From Rhodobacteraceae bacterium IMCC1909 (GTDB lineage Bacteria; Pseudomonadota; Alphaproteobacteria; Rhodobacterales; Rhodobacteraceae), in the NCBI GenBank assembly GCA_030704425.1, contig JAPDHM010000001.1, positions 186,001 through 250,000 on the forward strand: a stretch of DNA of 64,000 nucleotides, given 5' to 3'. Every line of letters starts with the position of its first letter. Positions within the stretch are counted from its first letter, which is position 1. Of the stretch, positions 1 through 9,761 are shown piece by piece. The notes under the pieces are model-generated. The model did no database searches. It saw only the letters and a list, made by a program, of their open reading frames with translations, and was not told the DNA's origin. The position numbers and the translations under genes are program-made.

Positions 1-242
1 ACCCCATGCGCGGAAAAAATCACCGGGCGATCATCCGGACATTCGTCCAGCTCTTGCACAAATATAGCACCCTGGGCGCGCAGGCCGTCGACGACAAATT
101 TATTGTGCACGATCTCATGGCGCACAAACACGGGCGCACCCCATTTTTGCAAAGCCATCTCTACGATTTTTATGGCACGATCCACCCCCGCGCAAAAACC
201 TCTTGGCGCGGCGAGATAAAGTTTGAGCTCAGGTTTTGTCAT
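1..242 (-). CDS. ispH: 4-hydroxy-3-methylbut-2-enyl diphosphate reductase, partial (5' end of gene only)
   Basis: Last enzyme of the MEP isoprenoid pathway, a [4Fe-4S] cytosolic reductase that converts HMBPP to IPP and DMAPP. The window holds only the first 80 or so codons, read leftward off the window edge. Translating the reverse strand from the ATG at 242 gives the family N-terminus: [13 protein letters not shown] with the first cluster cysteine (C17), the substrate-binding His (H42 in [12 protein letters not shown]), and a second motif SAHG at about residue 78. The other two cluster cysteines lie outside the window. It is followed upstream by the NYN gene on the same strand with a gap of about 65 bp, so the two may be co-transcribed. 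Identification is firm; completeness cannot be judged. Confidence 0.93.
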   Translation of the reverse strand, partial: MTKPELKLYLAAPRGFCAGVDRAIKIVEMALQKWGAPVFVRHEIVHNKFVVDGLRAQGAIFVQELDECPDDRPVIFSAHG

Positions 243-306
243 GGCAACGATCCTTTGCTCGGCACGCTAAATGTGCCGAGCAAGATCGTCCAGAGGTTGG
301 GGCGAA

Positions 307-873
307 TTAATCAGCTTCCGCCGGGGCCACAAAGTCGTCGGTTTCGCGCGCTGGGCGACCGATCACATCACGCAACGCATCCAATTCGATGAAATTGTCG
401 CACTGGCGACGCAGTTCATCGGCAATCATCGGCGGTTGGCTGCGAATTGTGGAGACCACGGACACGCGCACGCCCTGGCGTTGTACACTTTCGACCATTG
501 GCCGGAAGTCACCGTCACCGGAGAAGAGCACGATATGATCAACATGCGGAGCCAATTCCATCGCGTTTACGGTCAACTCGATGTCCATGTTGCCCTTGAT
601 CTTCCGGCGGCCTTGGCTGTCGGTAAATTCTTTTGCCGCTTTGGTGACCATGGTGAAGCCGTTGTAATTCAGCCAATCAACCAAAGGTCTTATTGGTGAA
701 TATTCATCGTTTTCCAAAAGCGCAGTGTAGTAGAACGCCCGCAGCATTTTTCCACGGCTCGTGAATTCTTGGCGAAGCAATTTGTAGTCGATGTCGAAGC
801 CCAAGGCTTTCGCGGCTGCATATAGATTTGCGCCATCAATAAAAAGCGCTAAGCGCTCGTCGCGGTAAAACAT
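307..873 (-). CDS. NYN domain protein (LabA/DUF88-like), predicted nuclease or RNA-binding protein
   Basis: 188 residues forming one NYN (PIN-like) domain. The acidic residues expected for a metal-dependent nuclease fold are visible: D13 in FIDGANLY, D97 in GNMDIEL, and D120/D122 in FSGDGDF. No membrane segment or signal peptide is seen. NYN/LabA proteins are thought to act on RNA, but the substrate of this one is unknown. It lies upstream of ispH on the same strand and is divergent from folK. Two tandem 19-bp repeats sit directly before its start (880-917), each carrying an AAGGA ribosome-binding-like sequence, which may affect its translation. Confidence 0.85.
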   Translation of the reverse strand: MFYRDERLALFIDGANLYAAAKALGFDIDYKLLRQEFTSRGKMLRAFYYTALLENDEYSPIRPLVDWLNYNGFTMVTKAAKEFTDSQGRRKIKGNMDIELTVNAMELAPHVDHIVLFSGDGDFRPMVESVQRQGVRVSVVSTIRSQPPMIADELRRQCDNFIELDALRDVIGRPARETDDFVAPAEAD

Positions 874-879
874 ACCAAA

Positions 880-917
880 TATATCCTTTTTAAAGTACTA
901 TATCCTTATTAAAGTAC
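880..917. repeat. Two tandem 19-bp direct repeats in the 5' region of the NYN gene
   Basis: Copy 1 is 880-898 and copy 2 is 899-917, directly abutting. They differ at one position only (T versus A at position 10 of the unit). Each unit ends in TTAAAGTAC. Read on the minus strand each copy carries AAGGATATA, so the NYN gene has two candidate ribosome-binding sites in series; the nearer AAGGA is about 10 nt from the ATG at 873. This may be replication slippage or a regulator-binding array. The sequence is certain, the function is not. Confidence 0.8.
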
Positions 918-986
918 CGAGTGCCGCGAGAAGATTAAGTTGCGGCCTCGGCTGCTTTTAGATAGTTATTAAAATAGTTGATGTAA

Positions 987-1580
987 ATGTCACACATGCA
1001 AAATAAAATAAAAATCCAGCAAAAAACAATACTGGTCGCAATGGGCGGCAATTTAGATTCTGAAATTGGCCCGCCGCATGTGACTTTAGGCTATGCGATG
1101 GCGTCACTTCGTTCAAATACCAATAGCCTCCTGCGAAAAAGTAAATATTTCGTTACCCCCTGTTTTCCTGTTGGATATGGGCCTGATTACGTCAATGCGG
1201 CGGTTTCGTTTCAATTTCAGGGCGAATCACACGAGCTTTTGGCGATTCTGCATCGCATCGAGGCCAATTTCGGCCGACTGCGCACCCAGCGATGGGGTGG
1301 CCGGGTTTTGGATCTGGATTTACTGGCCTTTGGGGATGAAGTTGCACCAACGATCGAGGTTTATGAGGCGTGGCGTGACAAACCGCTGTCTGAACAAATT
1401 TCTCAAACCCCGCAAGAGTTGATCCTACCGCATCCAAGAATGCAGGACAGAGCCTTTGTTTTAGGGCCGCTGATGGATGTGGCACCCAATTGGCGTCACC
1501 CGGTATCAGGTCTCACGGTGCGCCAGATGTTTGAGCGTTTGCCATCCGAAGACCGCGCGGCCCTCAAGCCATTGCCATAG
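987..1580 (+). CDS. folK: 2-amino-4-hydroxy-6-hydroxymethyldihydropteridine diphosphokinase
   Basis: HPPK transfers pyrophosphate from ATP to 6-hydroxymethyl-7,8-dihydropterin in folate synthesis. The 197-residue product has the expected landmarks: an N-terminal strand [10 protein letters not shown] with a Gly-Asn turn, and the family signature with [12 protein letters not shown] at about 106-117, which holds the two Mg-binding aspartates. A later block, [16 protein letters not shown], is also typical. The first ATG (987) has no clear ribosome-binding site; in-frame ATGs at 996 and 1041 are alternatives, and the first eight residues look non-conserved. It stands alone between the divergent NYN gene and rpoZ rather than next to folP or folB. 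Confidence 0.93.
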   Translation: MSHMQNKIKIQQKTILVAMGGNLDSEIGPPHVTLGYAMASLRSNTNSLLRKSKYFVTPCFPVGYGPDYVNAAVSFQFQGESHELLAILHRIEANFGRLRTQRWGGRVLDLDLLAFGDEVAPTIEVYEAWRDKPLSEQISQTPQELILPHPRMQDRAFVLGPLMDVAPNWRHPVSGLTVRQMFERLPSEDRAALKPLP

Positions 1581-1675
1581 GTGCGAGCCCGAGGCGTGAA
1601 TGCGCGATTCACCCTTGCGTTTCTTGGCATTCGCTCCTAGATAGCGAACTTCATCACAGGTGCAGGAGATCACAC

Positions 1676-2029
1676 ATGGCGCGTGTCACAGTTGAAGATT
1701 GTGTAGACAAAGTTCCAAATCGTTTTGATCTGGTCATGCTGGCGGCCCATCGGGCGCGCGAGATTGCCAGTGGGTCTCCGGTGACTGTAGATCGCGACAA
1801 CGACAAAAACCCTGTCGTTTCCCTGCGTGAAATCGCCGATGAAACGCAAATGGTCGATGATCTGCTTGAGCGTCTGATCGAAAGCAATCAAACTCAAATC
1901 GAAGTCGACGAGCCGGAAGAAGATTCCATGGCACTGTTGATGGGCGGTGAGCCGGATAAGCCGGCTGAAGATGATTTGAATGACGAAAAGTTGCTGCGTG
2001 CTTTAATGGAAGCTCAAGGCCAACCTTAA
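1676..2029 (+). CDS. rpoZ: DNA-directed RNA polymerase omega subunit
   Basis: Small accessory subunit (117 residues) that helps fold and assemble the beta' subunit and takes part in the ppGpp response. The core [27 protein letters not shown] matches the family and is followed by an acidic, variable tail rich in Asp/Glu, common in alphaproteobacterial omega proteins. An AGGAG ribosome-binding site lies 8 nt before the ATG. It sits 12 bp upstream of the ppGpp synthetase/hydrolase gene, the same rpoZ-spoT pairing seen in many proteobacteria. Confidence 0.96.
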   Translation: MARVTVEDCVDKVPNRFDLVMLAAHRAREIASGSPVTVDRDNDKNPVVSLREIADETQMVDDLLERLIESNQTQIEVDEPEEDSMALLMGGEPDKPAEDDLNDEKLLRALMEAQGQP

Positions 2030-2041
2030 GGAAATACAGGC

Positions 2042-4207
2042 ATGATCACAGCCGACGACCTTATCGGTCTGATCCGCGCCTATAATCCGTCAACAAACGC
2101 CGAGCAGATTGCGCAAGCCTATCGTTTCTGTGAAGAAATGCACGAGGGTCAGTATCGAAGATCTGGCGAGCCCTATTATTCCCATCCCGTAGCGGTCGCC
2201 TGCATTTTGGCCGATCAGCATCTTGATGATGCGACGATCATCACCGCGCTGCTGCATGACACGATTGAAGACACCAGGGCGAGTTTTGTTGATGTCGAAC
2301 GTATGTTCAGCCGCGAGGTGGCTGATCTGGTCGACGGGGTGACAAAGCTTACCAATCTGCAACTTTCCTCCAGAGTGAACAAGCAGGCGGAGAATTTTCG
2401 CAAGCTGATCATGGCCACCTCAAAAGATATTCGGGTCACTTTGGTTAAATTGGCGGACCGTTTGCATAATATGCGCACCATCCGCTCGATGACGCTGGAA
2501 AAACAGCAACAAAAAGCTCTGGAAACTATGGATATTTATGCGCCACTGGCCGGGCGCATGGGGATGCATTGGCTGCGCGAAGAGCTGGAAGACTTGGCCT
2601 TTCAAGTGCTCAATCCTGACGGGCGCAAATCCATTATGCGCCGTTTTATCAAGTTGCAAAACGAAACCGGCGATGTGGTGCAACAGATCAAAGGCGACTT
2701 GCTTGAGGAATTGGAGCGCGCCGGGCTTGAGGGCGCGGAAATTCAAGGTCGGGCCAAAAAGCCCTATTCCATATGGCGTAAAATGCAAAATAAGGAACTG
2801 TCCTTCTCGCGCTTGTCAGATATCCATGGGTTTCGGGTCATTGTAGATCATGAATCCGATTGCTATCGGGTGCTCGGGCTGATCCATCAGCGGTGGCGGG
2901 CGGTGCCGGGGCGGTTTAAAGATTACATCAGCCAGCCAAAATCTAACGGTTACCGCAGCATTCACACCACGGTTTCGGGGCGCAACGCCCGCCGGGTGGA
3001 GGTGCAAATCCGCACCAAATCGATGCATCAAGTGGCGGAAAAAGGTGCGGCGGCGACTTGGTCTTATCGCGACGGTGCGCGGGTGGATAATCCTTTTGCT
3101 CTGGATCCTTCGACTTGGATTTCATCGCTGACAGAGCGGTTCAGCTCCGAAGGCGATGATGGGGAATTCCTCGAAGCGTTCAAATTGGAAATGTACACCG
3201 ACCAGGTGTTTTGCTTTTCGCCCAAAGGCGATGTCATCAAACTCCCGCGCGGCGCGACGCCCATTGATTTTGCCTATGCGATCCACACGCGCATCGGCGC
3301 GGCCTGTGTCTCGGCGAAGGTTGACGGTATCCGCGTGCCGCTTTGGACGCGCCTGCGCAATGGGCAATCTGTGCAGATCATCACCGCAGAGGGGCAAACT
3401 CCGCCGGCCAGCTGGATTGATATCGTCGCCACGGGCCGGGCGAAAACAGCCATCCGCCGCAGTCTGCGCGAATTTGACCGCGAGAAATTTATTAAGCTGG
3501 GGAAAGAGTTTGCCCGTGTCGCTTTCGAGAATGTCAACAAAAAGGCCACCGACCGTGCTTTGAAGACCGCGGCGAAACATTATGGATTGCCAAGCGCCGA
3601 TGAGCTTTTGGCCCGACTGGGCAGCTCTGAAATCGCAGCGCGCGACGTGGTGGCGGAGCTCTATCCAAATCTTAAAGTGCGCGACACGGATGAGGTGGGG
3701 CCAGCGGTGGCGTTGATGGGGTTGGAGCCAGGACAGAAATTCACCCATGGTGTCTGTTGCAACCCTTTGCCCGGAGAGCGTATTGTTGGGATCATTTTCA
3801 AAGGTCGTGGGGTTGTGGTGCACACCATCGATTGTCCAAACCTGATGCATTATGAATCCCAAATGGACCGGTGGTTGGACCTGCATTGGCGTGACGGACA
3901 GCATGCCGCGACCCACCCGGCGCAGATCATCACGACGATTTTGAATGGTGCAGGCGTCATGGGGCGGATTTGTACATTGATTGGCGACCAGAATGCGAAT
4001 ATCTCTGACATTCACTTTTTGGACCGCAAGCCGGACTATTTCAAACTGCTCGTCGAATTGGAGCTGAGGGATGTGTCACAATTGCACATGGTGCTCACGG
4101 CGCTGGAGGCCGAAAGTGACGTGGCAGAAGTGAGCCGCCACCGGAATCCGGAACTGGGGCGGGATATCGACTCTATGAACGGTGAGTGGGGCGAAATTGG
4201 TGTTTAA
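2042..4207 (+). CDS. rsh: Bifunctional (p)ppGpp synthetase/hydrolase, Rel/Spo homolog
   Basis: Makes and degrades the alarmone (p)ppGpp. Domains in order over 721 residues: HD hydrolase domain (about 25-180, with HDTIEDT at 72-78), synthetase domain (about 230-350, with FRVIVDHESDCYRVLGLIH and GRFKDYISQPKSNGYRSIHTT), TGS domain (about 390-450, DQVFCFSPKGDVIKLPRGAT), a linker, and a C-terminal ACT domain. Intact HD residues suggest hydrolase activity is kept, so this is a SpoT-like bifunctional enzyme; most alphaproteobacteria have one such protein. It is preceded by rpoZ and overlaps the start of the DUF2062 gene. Confidence 0.95.
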   Translation: MITADDLIGLIRAYNPSTNAEQIAQAYRFCEEMHEGQYRRSGEPYYSHPVAVACILADQHLDDATIITALLHDTIEDTRASFVDVERMFSREVADLVDGVTKLTNLQLSSRVNKQAENFRKLIMATSKDIRVTLVKLADRLHNMRTIRSMTLEKQQQKALETMDIYAPLAGRMGMHWLREELEDLAFQVLNPDGRKSIMRRFIKLQNETGDVVQQIKGDLLEELERAGLEGAEIQGRAKKPYSIWRKMQNKELSFSRLSDIHGFRVIVDHESDCYRVLGLIHQRWRAVPGRFKDYISQPKSNGYRSIHTTVSGRNARRVEVQIRTKSMHQVAEKGAAATWSYRDGARVDNPFALDPSTWISSLTERFSSEGDDGEFLEAFKLEMYTDQVFCFSPKGDVIKLPRGATPIDFAYAIHTRIGAACVSAKVDGIRVPLWTRLRNGQSVQIITAEGQTPPASWIDIVATGRAKTAIRRSLREFDREKFIKLGKEFARVAFENVNKKATDRALKTAAKHYGLPSADELLARLGSSEIAARDVVAELYPNLKVRDTDEVGPAVALMGLEPGQKFTHGVCCNPLPGERIVGIIFKGRGVVVHTIDCPNLMHYESQMDRWLDLHWRDGQHAATHPAQIITTILNGAGVMGRICTLIGDQNANISDIHFLDRKPDYFKLLVELELRDVSQLHMVLTALEAESDVAEVSRHRNPELGRDIDSMNGEWGEIGV

Positions 4208-4850
4208 ACGTCGCGAAAAGCGTGGGCTGCACAGAGCGCTTTGGGAATGGCTTTACCCAAAGGGCGGCTGGGCCCGGGCCTATTCTTACATCAAACACCG
4301 TTTGCGCCGCCTGCCAGGAACGCCGGAAGAAATCGCGCGCGGCGTGGCGATTGGCGTGTTCACCTCTTTCACCCCGTTTTACGGGTTACATTTTTTCGTG
4401 GCTTGGGTGCTCGCGCTTGTATTAAGGGCCAATGTTCTCGCCTCGCTTTTGGGAACATTTTTTGGCAACCCGCTGACTTACATCCCCATCGGAGCAACGG
4501 CGCTTGGTTTTGGACATGCGTTTTTGGGCAAGCGGCCAGAGAGCGATTTGCATTTTGGCTTGGGTGAAATGTTTGCCCGTGCGGTGACAGAATTGGCTGC
4601 GAATATCGCAGCATTTTTCTCGCAAACCCCGGGAGATTGGACTTATTTGGTCGAATTTTGGCACACAGTATTTTTCCCTTGGATGATCGGCGGGGTGGTG
4701 CCGGGGGTCATCTCAGGGCTGGTGATTTACGCTATTACTGTCCCAGCTATTCGCGTATATAAAAACCGCAGAAAGGGTCAATTAGCGGCCAAATTTGCAG
4801 AGATACGCCGCAAAACCCTCCTCAAGCGCGAAGATGACTCTGGCGCCTAA
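4182..4850 (+). CDS. DUF2062 domain membrane protein
   Basis: 222 residues with a basic N-terminus, then hydrophobic segments (about 58-95, 135-150 and 165-190) typical of DUF2062. The motif ARGVAIGVFTSFTPFYGLHF followed by a GNPLTYIPIGATALGFG block is the family core. Its biochemical role is unknown. The listed GTG start overlaps the end of rsh by 26 bp; an in-frame TTG at 4197, preceded by GGGG, is an alternative. The arrangement rsh-DUF2062-pdxJ-acpS-lepB is compact and suggests one operon. Confidence 0.85.
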   Translation: MSGAKLVFKRREKRGLHRALWEWLYPKGGWARAYSYIKHRLRRLPGTPEEIARGVAIGVFTSFTPFYGLHFFVAWVLALVLRANVLASLLGTFFGNPLTYIPIGATALGFGHAFLGKRPESDLHFGLGEMFARAVTELAANIAAFFSQTPGDWTYLVEFWHTVFFPWMIGGVVPGVISGLVIYAITVPAIRVYKNRRKGQLAAKFAEIRRKTLLKREDDSGA

Positions 4851-4873
4851 GGTAAAAACGGAAAGATAGACTT

Positions 4874-5617
4874 ATGCCCATAGAGCAACGCCTCGGCGTC
4901 AATATTGATCACGTGGCCACTTTGCGCAACGCCAGAGGCGGCGCCTATCCTGATCCTCTGCGCGCGGCCTTGATGGCTGAGGCGGCGGGGGCTGACGGTA
5001 TCACCGCGCATCTGCGTGAGGATCGGCGGCATATTCGCGATGCAGACATTGACGCTTTGATGGGCGCGTTGAGCACCCCTTTAAATTTTGAAATGGCCGC
5101 AACGAAAGAAATGCAGGCCATAGCCCTGCGCCACAAGCCGCATGCGGTTTGTCTCGTACCAGAAAAGCGTGAGGAGCGGACCACCGAGGGTGGGTTGGAT
5201 GTGGCGGCAGATCTATACCGTCTGAGCAATTTTATTGCGCCTTTGGCTGAGGCGGGGTGCCGTGTATCGCTCTTCGTGGCCGCAGATGAGCGGCAATTGC
5301 AAGCCAGTGCGCAGGCCGGGGCGGCGGTGGTTGAGCTACATACTGGTGCTTATTGTGACTTTCATGCCGCGGGCAATCACCCTGCTGCTGAAGAAGAATT
5401 TCTGCGGATCGCGCGATCTGCGCGATTTGCAGCTGAGTTGGGCCTAGAGGTGCACGCCGGTCATGGTTTGAGCTATGAAACCGTTTCCCCTATCGCCGCC
5501 CTGCCAGAAGTGGCCGAGCTGAACATTGGACATTTTTTGATCGGGGAATCTGTCTTTTTGGGTCTGGGACCGGCCATTGCCGAAATGCGTCGTTTGATGC
5601 AAAACGCTCGTAGATGA
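4874..5617 (+). CDS. pdxJ: Pyridoxine 5'-phosphate synthase
   Basis: Condenses 1-deoxy-D-xylulose 5-phosphate with 3-amino-2-oxopropyl phosphate to make pyridoxine 5'-phosphate, the ring-forming step of DXP-dependent vitamin B6 synthesis. The 247-residue TIM barrel begins with [22 protein letters not shown], the family's opening motif with its conserved Asn, Asp and His. Later motifs include [35 protein letters not shown] and VHAGHGLSY. The stop overlaps the acpS start by 4 bp (ATGA). The pdxJ-acpS pairing is widely conserved in proteobacteria. Confidence 0.96.
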   Translation: MPIEQRLGVNIDHVATLRNARGGAYPDPLRAALMAEAAGADGITAHLREDRRHIRDADIDALMGALSTPLNFEMAATKEMQAIALRHKPHAVCLVPEKREERTTEGGLDVAADLYRLSNFIAPLAEAGCRVSLFVAADERQLQASAQAGAAVVELHTGAYCDFHAAGNHPAAEEEFLRIARSARFAAELGLEVHAGHGLSYETVSPIAALPEVAELNIGHFLIGESVFLGLGPAIAEMRRLMQNARR

Positions 5618-6027
5618 TTTTAGGTATCGGAACAGATTTGGCGAATATTGAGCGGATCCAAGGCACATTGGATCGCTTTGGCGATCGGTTTAAAAACCGG
5701 GTCTTTACGCAGGTTGAGCAACGCAAGGCAGAGGCGCGCAACGATGTGGCGGGCACTTATGCAAAACGTTGGGCGGCGAAAGAGGCTTGCTCAAAGGCGC
5801 TTGGAACGGGTTTGGCTATGGGTATCAGTTGGAAAGACATGGCTGTCACCAACATGCGGAGCGGCCAACCCGTGATGGCTGTCACGGGCTGGGCTGCCGA
5901 GCGTTTGGCGCAGATGACGCCCGCCGGTCATACGGCGGTGATCCATTGTACTTTGACCGATGATCACCCATGGGCACAGGCTTTTGTGGTGATTGAAGCG
6001 CGCCCAACTGAGGGCGGGGCAACTTGA
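5614..6027 (+). CDS. acpS: Holo-[acyl-carrier-protein] synthase
   Basis: Transfers 4'-phosphopantetheine from CoA to apo-acyl carrier protein, activating it for fatty acid synthesis. The 137-residue protein has the two Mg-binding motifs of the AcpS type: [14 protein letters not shown] with D8 and [14 protein letters not shown] with E57. The start overlaps the pdxJ stop (ATGA), so translation is likely coupled. Length is normal for the family. Confidence 0.95.
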   Translation: MILGIGTDLANIERIQGTLDRFGDRFKNRVFTQVEQRKAEARNDVAGTYAKRWAAKEACSKALGTGLAMGISWKDMAVTNMRSGQPVMAVTGWAAERLAQMTPAGHTAVIHCTLTDDHPWAQAFVVIEARPTEGGAT

Positions 6028-6078
6028 CTCTCGACCGTAAGCGCCGCACATAGCCCTAAATCAAATCCTGAGGATGTT

Positions 6079-6948
6079 ATGGACGACATTGAAGAAAAAA
6101 GCTTTGCTGCGAGCGTGATAGAGACGGTCAAAACTGTGGTCTATGCCCTGCTGATTGCTGGGGTGTTTCGCACCTTGTTTTTTCAACCCTTCTGGATCCC
6201 GTCCGGCTCAATGAAAGACAGCCTTTTGATTGGGGATTTCCTATTCGTCAACAAAATGGCTTATGGGTACTCCTATGCCTCCTGTCCGAAAATTCAAATC
6301 GCTAGCCTTGGCTTGAATATCGATGCGGATGATTTTTGTGGCTTCATCGAAGACCGTGACACGCGGATTTTGGGCGGCGCGCCTGAGCGCGGCGATGTGG
6401 TGGTGTTTCGCCATCCGGTGACCGGAGCCGATTATATAAAACGTTTGGTTGGTCTTCCGGGTGATAAAATCCAAATGCAAGGCGGGGTGCTGCAGATCAA
6501 TGACGCGCCGGTTGAGCGCAGACAAGTGGAGGATTTCGTTGAAACCTTTGAGCCACAAGGCTCGCAGCGCAACCGGCCTGTCTGTTCTAATGGTGCCGTG
6601 GGTCTGGGCGCAGATTGCATCAAGCAAAAATACATTGAGACCCTGCCAAATGGCGTCGCACATAGCACGTTGGACACGTTTGACCAAGATTCGATGCGCC
6701 TTGGTGGGCGCATGAATTTGGACACAACAAAAGTCTACACCGTACCAGATGGGCATTTCTTTTTTATGGGAGATAATCGCGACAATTCTTCTGACAGCCG
6801 CGTGCCGCGGACTATTGGCGGCGTCGGTTTCGTGCCTCTAAAAGACATCGTCGGACGGGCCGACCGTATTTTGTTTTCTTCTGCCGGAGCCTCAATTTTG
6901 GCTTTCTGGACCTGGCGCAGCGATCGTTATTTCAAGGCAATTGATTAA
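6079..6948 (+). CDS. lepB: Signal peptidase I
   Basis: Membrane-anchored serine/lysine-dyad protease that removes Sec and Tat signal peptides. One N-terminal membrane segment (about 16-34) precedes the catalytic domain. Box B holds the nucleophile S44 ([14 protein letters not shown]), Box D the general base K121 ([14 protein letters not shown]), and Box E reads [11 protein letters not shown] near 232-242. The 289-residue length fits alphaproteobacterial LepB. An insert of about 35 residues between Boxes B and D contains three cysteines (SCPK and FCGF region). It lies in the pdxJ-acpS-lepB-rnc-era run. Confidence 0.95.
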   Translation: MDDIEEKSFAASVIETVKTVVYALLIAGVFRTLFFQPFWIPSGSMKDSLLIGDFLFVNKMAYGYSYASCPKIQIASLGLNIDADDFCGFIEDRDTRILGGAPERGDVVVFRHPVTGADYIKRLVGLPGDKIQMQGGVLQINDAPVERRQVEDFVETFEPQGSQRNRPVCSNGAVGLGADCIKQKYIETLPNGVAHSTLDTFDQDSMRLGGRMNLDTTKVYTVPDGHFFFMGDNRDNSSDSRVPRTIGGVGFVPLKDIVGRADRILFSSAGASILAFWTWRSDRYFKAID

Positions 6949-6974
6949 ATGCTCTCTATGTTCCAGGTCGCGCC

Positions 6975-7658
6975 ATGATCAAGCTTTCTTCCGAGTTACG
7001 CCAGTTTTCAGCCGATATCGGCTATGAGTTTAAAGACCCGGGGCTCCTGATCACAGCTTTGACTCATTCCAGTATCTCCTCGGCAACCCGCTCGGACAAC
7101 GAACGGCTGGAGTTTCTGGGTGACCGGGTTCTTGGGCTCGTGATGGCGCAGGCTTTGTTGGATCTGGATGCGAAGGCGACCGAGGGGCAATTGGCGCCGC
7201 GCTTCAATGCTCTGGTGCGCAAGGAGACCTGTGCAGATGTGGCGCGTTCTATTGGTATTGGCAACCTGTTGAAATTGGGTCGCTCTGAGATGATCAGCGG
7301 CGGGCGGCGCAAGGAAGCATTGTTGGGCGATGCCATGGAAGCGCTGATTGCAGCGGTGTATCGCGATGGTGGTTTTACTGAAGCGCAGGCGCTGATCTTG
7401 CGCCTTTGGAATACGCGGATCACCTCCGTCAAGGCTGATGCGCGCGACCCAAAGACCGCTTTGCAAGAATGGGCGCAGGCGCGTAAAGGTCCTCCACCAA
7501 ATTATGTTGAACTGTCCCGCTCCGGCCCAGATCACGCGCCGCAATTTGAGATTGAAGTGAGATTGCATTCCGGCGAAGCGGCGCAGGCCAAAGCTGGATC
7601 GAAACGCCAGGCCGAACAGGCTGCGGCAAAATTATTGTTGGAAAGGTTAGGGGCATGA
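6975..7658 (+). CDS. rnc: Ribonuclease III
   Basis: Double-strand-specific endoribonuclease for rRNA processing and mRNA decay. The RNase III domain (about 1-145) carries the signature [12 protein letters not shown] at 43-54, with metal ligands E46 and D50, and a second acidic block [12 protein letters not shown] near 118-129. A double-stranded-RNA-binding domain follows (about 157-225), beginning [11 protein letters not shown] and ending with the Ala-rich [13 protein letters not shown] helix. The stop overlaps the era start (ATGA), the usual lepB-rnc-era order. Confidence 0.96.
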   Translation: MIKLSSELRQFSADIGYEFKDPGLLITALTHSSISSATRSDNERLEFLGDRVLGLVMAQALLDLDAKATEGQLAPRFNALVRKETCADVARSIGIGNLLKLGRSEMISGGRRKEALLGDAMEALIAAVYRDGGFTEAQALILRLWNTRITSVKADARDPKTALQEWAQARKGPPPNYVELSRSGPDHAPQFEIEVRLHSGEAAQAKAGSKRQAEQAAAKLLLERLGA

Positions 7659-8563
7659 GCACACGCGCCGGATTTGTAGCCCTGATCGGGGAACCTAATG
7701 CAGGGAAATCGACCCTGCTCAATCGTATGGTGGGGGCCAAGGTTTCTATCGTAACCCATAAGGTGCAGACCACCCGCGCCCGTATTCGCGGTGTCGCACT
7801 CGAGGGGGAGGCGCAAATTGTTTTCGTAGACACCCCGGGAATCTTCCGCCCCAAACGCCGTTTGGATCGCGCGATGGTGAAATCTGCCTGGGGGGGCGCT
7901 GCCGATGCCGATCTGACGGTGTTTTTGATTGAAGCGCATCGCGGTGTCACGGAGGGCGTGGATGCGATTATGGAGGCGCTCAAGGATCTTCCCAAAGGCA
8001 AATCAATTGCATTGGCGATTAACAAAATTGACAAGGTGCAGGCCGCAGAGCTCTTGGCTTTGACCAAGGCGATGAATGAGGCCTTTGATTTTGTGGAGAC
8101 CTTCCTGATTTCCGCAGAGAAGGGGCACGGCTGTGCGGCACTGAAAACTTGGATCGCCGGTCAGCTGCCTGACAGCCCTTGGCTCTATCCTGAAGACCAA
8201 ATTGCCGATCTGCCGCTGCGCATGCTGGCCGCGGAAACCACGCGGGAAAAATTGACCCTGCGTTTGCACCAAGAATTGCCCTATCAGCTGACCGTTGAGA
8301 CAGAGGCTTGGGAAGAGCGTAAAGACGGCTCGTGTAAAATCGATCAGCTCATCTATGTCATGCGAGATGGCCATAAGGGTATCGTGCTTGGCAAGGGCGG
8401 AGAGACGATCAAAGCCGTGTCCACCCAAGCGCGGACAGAATTGGAAGAATTTTTGGGCCGCAAGGTGCATCTGTTTTTACAGGTCAAAGTGCGCCCGAAT
8501 TGGCTGGAAGACAAAGAGCGTTACGAGGAAATGGGCCTCGATTTTCGCGACGGAAACGAATGA
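7655..8563 (+). CDS. era: GTPase Era, 30S ribosome maturation factor
   Basis: GTP-binding protein that binds 16S rRNA and assists 30S assembly. The GTPase domain shows G1 GEPNAGKST at 12-20 (Ala in place of the usual Val), G3 DTPG, and G4 NKID near 124. The C-terminal KH RNA-binding domain is present, with [20 protein letters not shown]. The 302-residue length is normal. It overlaps rnc upstream and the DUF1491 gene downstream by 4 bp each, so the three genes are likely translationally coupled. Confidence 0.96.
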   Translation: MSTRAGFVALIGEPNAGKSTLLNRMVGAKVSIVTHKVQTTRARIRGVALEGEAQIVFVDTPGIFRPKRRLDRAMVKSAWGGAADADLTVFLIEAHRGVTEGVDAIMEALKDLPKGKSIALAINKIDKVQAAELLALTKAMNEAFDFVETFLISAEKGHGCAALKTWIAGQLPDSPWLYPEDQIADLPLRMLAAETTREKLTLRLHQELPYQLTVETEAWEERKDGSCKIDQLIYVMRDGHKGIVLGKGGETIKAVSTQARTELEEFLGRKVHLFLQVKVRPNWLEDKERYEEMGLDFRDGNE

Positions 8564-8892
8564 TCCGCCTGACCAGCGATATTTGGGTCTTTGCCTATCT
8601 CACGCGCCTGCGCCTTGTGGATATCCCGGCCTTCGTGATCCAGCGGGGAGACGCCACGGCGGGGGCGGTTTTGGTCAAGCTCAACCTTTTGGATGGGCAG
8701 GGTATCGTTTTTCAGCGCTCATTTGACTTACAAAGCGGTGCGCGCAATTGGGTTGAGCTGATTTCGGGAGATGAGGCTGATTTGGACCGCGCGATTGCCC
8801 GCCAGCGGGGCTTTGATCCTGACCTTTGGGTGATTGAAGTGGAAGACCGGCTTGGCCGTCATTTGCTCGATGAACCCGGCTTGAGCGAATAG
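8560..8892 (+). CDS. DUF1491 family protein
   Basis: A 110-residue protein starting at the ATG at 8560 that overlaps the era stop by 4 bp. The sequence [18 protein letters not shown], then GDATAGAVLVKLN and a C-terminal DPDLWVIEVEDRLGRHLLDEPG, matches DUF1491, a family found mainly in alphaproteobacteria between era and recO. No function is established. It is soluble with no signal peptide. Placement in the era-recO block suggests a link with translation or DNA repair, but this is only context. Confidence 0.85.
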   Translation: MIRLTSDIWVFAYLTRLRLVDIPAFVIQRGDATAGAVLVKLNLLDGQGIVFQRSFDLQSGARNWVELISGDEADLDRAIARQRGFDPDLWVIEVEDRLGRHLLDEPGLSE

Positions 8893-8993
8893 CGATGGGC
8901 CGCGGCAAAGCGCTTAACATTATTCAAGCGTCTGGATAGTCTGGGCCTATGCGGGGCTGATCTATCCCTGTCGAATGTGAGTTGGGGTCTATA

Positions 8994-9761
8994 TTGATAG
9001 AATGGCGGGATGAAGGGGTTTTATTGGCCGTGCGCAAGCATGGTGAAGCGGCCGTCATCGTTGAGGTGTTCACAGAACATCATGGAAAACACGCGGGTGT
9101 TGTGCGCGGTGGCGCTGGGCGCAAGCAAGCCCCTATGTTGCAGCCTGGGGGTCAATTTGAGGTGGTCTGGAAGGCTAGGCTTGAAGAGCATATGGGCGCA
9201 TTTACGGTTGAACCTCTGCGCAGCCGGGCCGCGCAGGTTATGGCGGATCCTTTGGCCTTGGCCGGTTTGACATCTGTTGTTGGGCTTTTGAGCTTTGCCC
9301 TACCAGAGCGCGAGGTGCATGGGGCACTCTATAGCGCCTCGATCAATCTTTTGGATTTGATCTGCGTTACAGAGGCGTGGCCATTGGCCTATTTACACTG
9401 GGAAATGCAGCTGTTGGAGGATTTGGGCTTTGGTTTGGATCTCAGCTGTTGCGCGGTGTCTGGGGCGACTGAGGATCTGGCTTATGTGTCGCCAAAATCC
9501 GGCCGGGCTGTGGCGGCACATCATGCGGGGCGCTGGAAGACACAGCTGTTGCCACTGGTGCCCTGTATGATCGGGCAAAGTGTGGCGGATAATGGCGAGA
9601 TTGCCGCCGGGTTACGCACCACTGGGCATTTTTTGGAAAAATGGTTGGCGCCATCCCTGGGGGATCGGGCATTGCCATCCGCCCGAAAGAGGCTGGTTGA
9701 GCGCTTGTTTCGCGCGGGCCGCCTAGACCAGCGTCCAAGCGGCGAGGCCAACCACGAGTAA
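8994..9761 (+). CDS. recO: DNA repair protein RecO
   Basis: Recombination mediator that helps RecR load RecA on gapped DNA. The protein begins [17 protein letters not shown], the usual alphaproteobacterial RecO start (N-terminal OB fold), and continues with [12 protein letters not shown] and a C-terminal helical domain. The chosen TTG at 8994 has GGGG six nt upstream; an in-frame TTG at 8982 would add four residues. No ATG is available. The 3' end overlaps the convergent LysE gene by 39 bp, so the last 13 codons are read on both strands. Confidence 0.92.
   Translation: MIEWRDEGVLLAVRKHGEAAVIVEVFTEHHGKHAGVVRGGAGRKQAPMLQPGGQFEVVWKARLEEHMGAFTVEPLRSRAAQVMADPLALAGLTSVVGLLSFALPEREVHGALYSASINLLDLICVTEAWPLAYLHWEMQLLEDLGFGLDLSCCAVSGATEDLAYVSPKSGRAVAAHHAGRWKTQLLPLVPCMIGQSVADNGEIAAGLRTTGHFLEKWLAPSLGDRALPSARKRLVERLFRAGRLDQRPSGEANHE

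Noticed and set aside
3122-4015. Long open frame on the minus strand inside rsh
   Set aside because: It lies wholly inside the rsh gene, which has clear domain structure, and its translation has no protein-like features.
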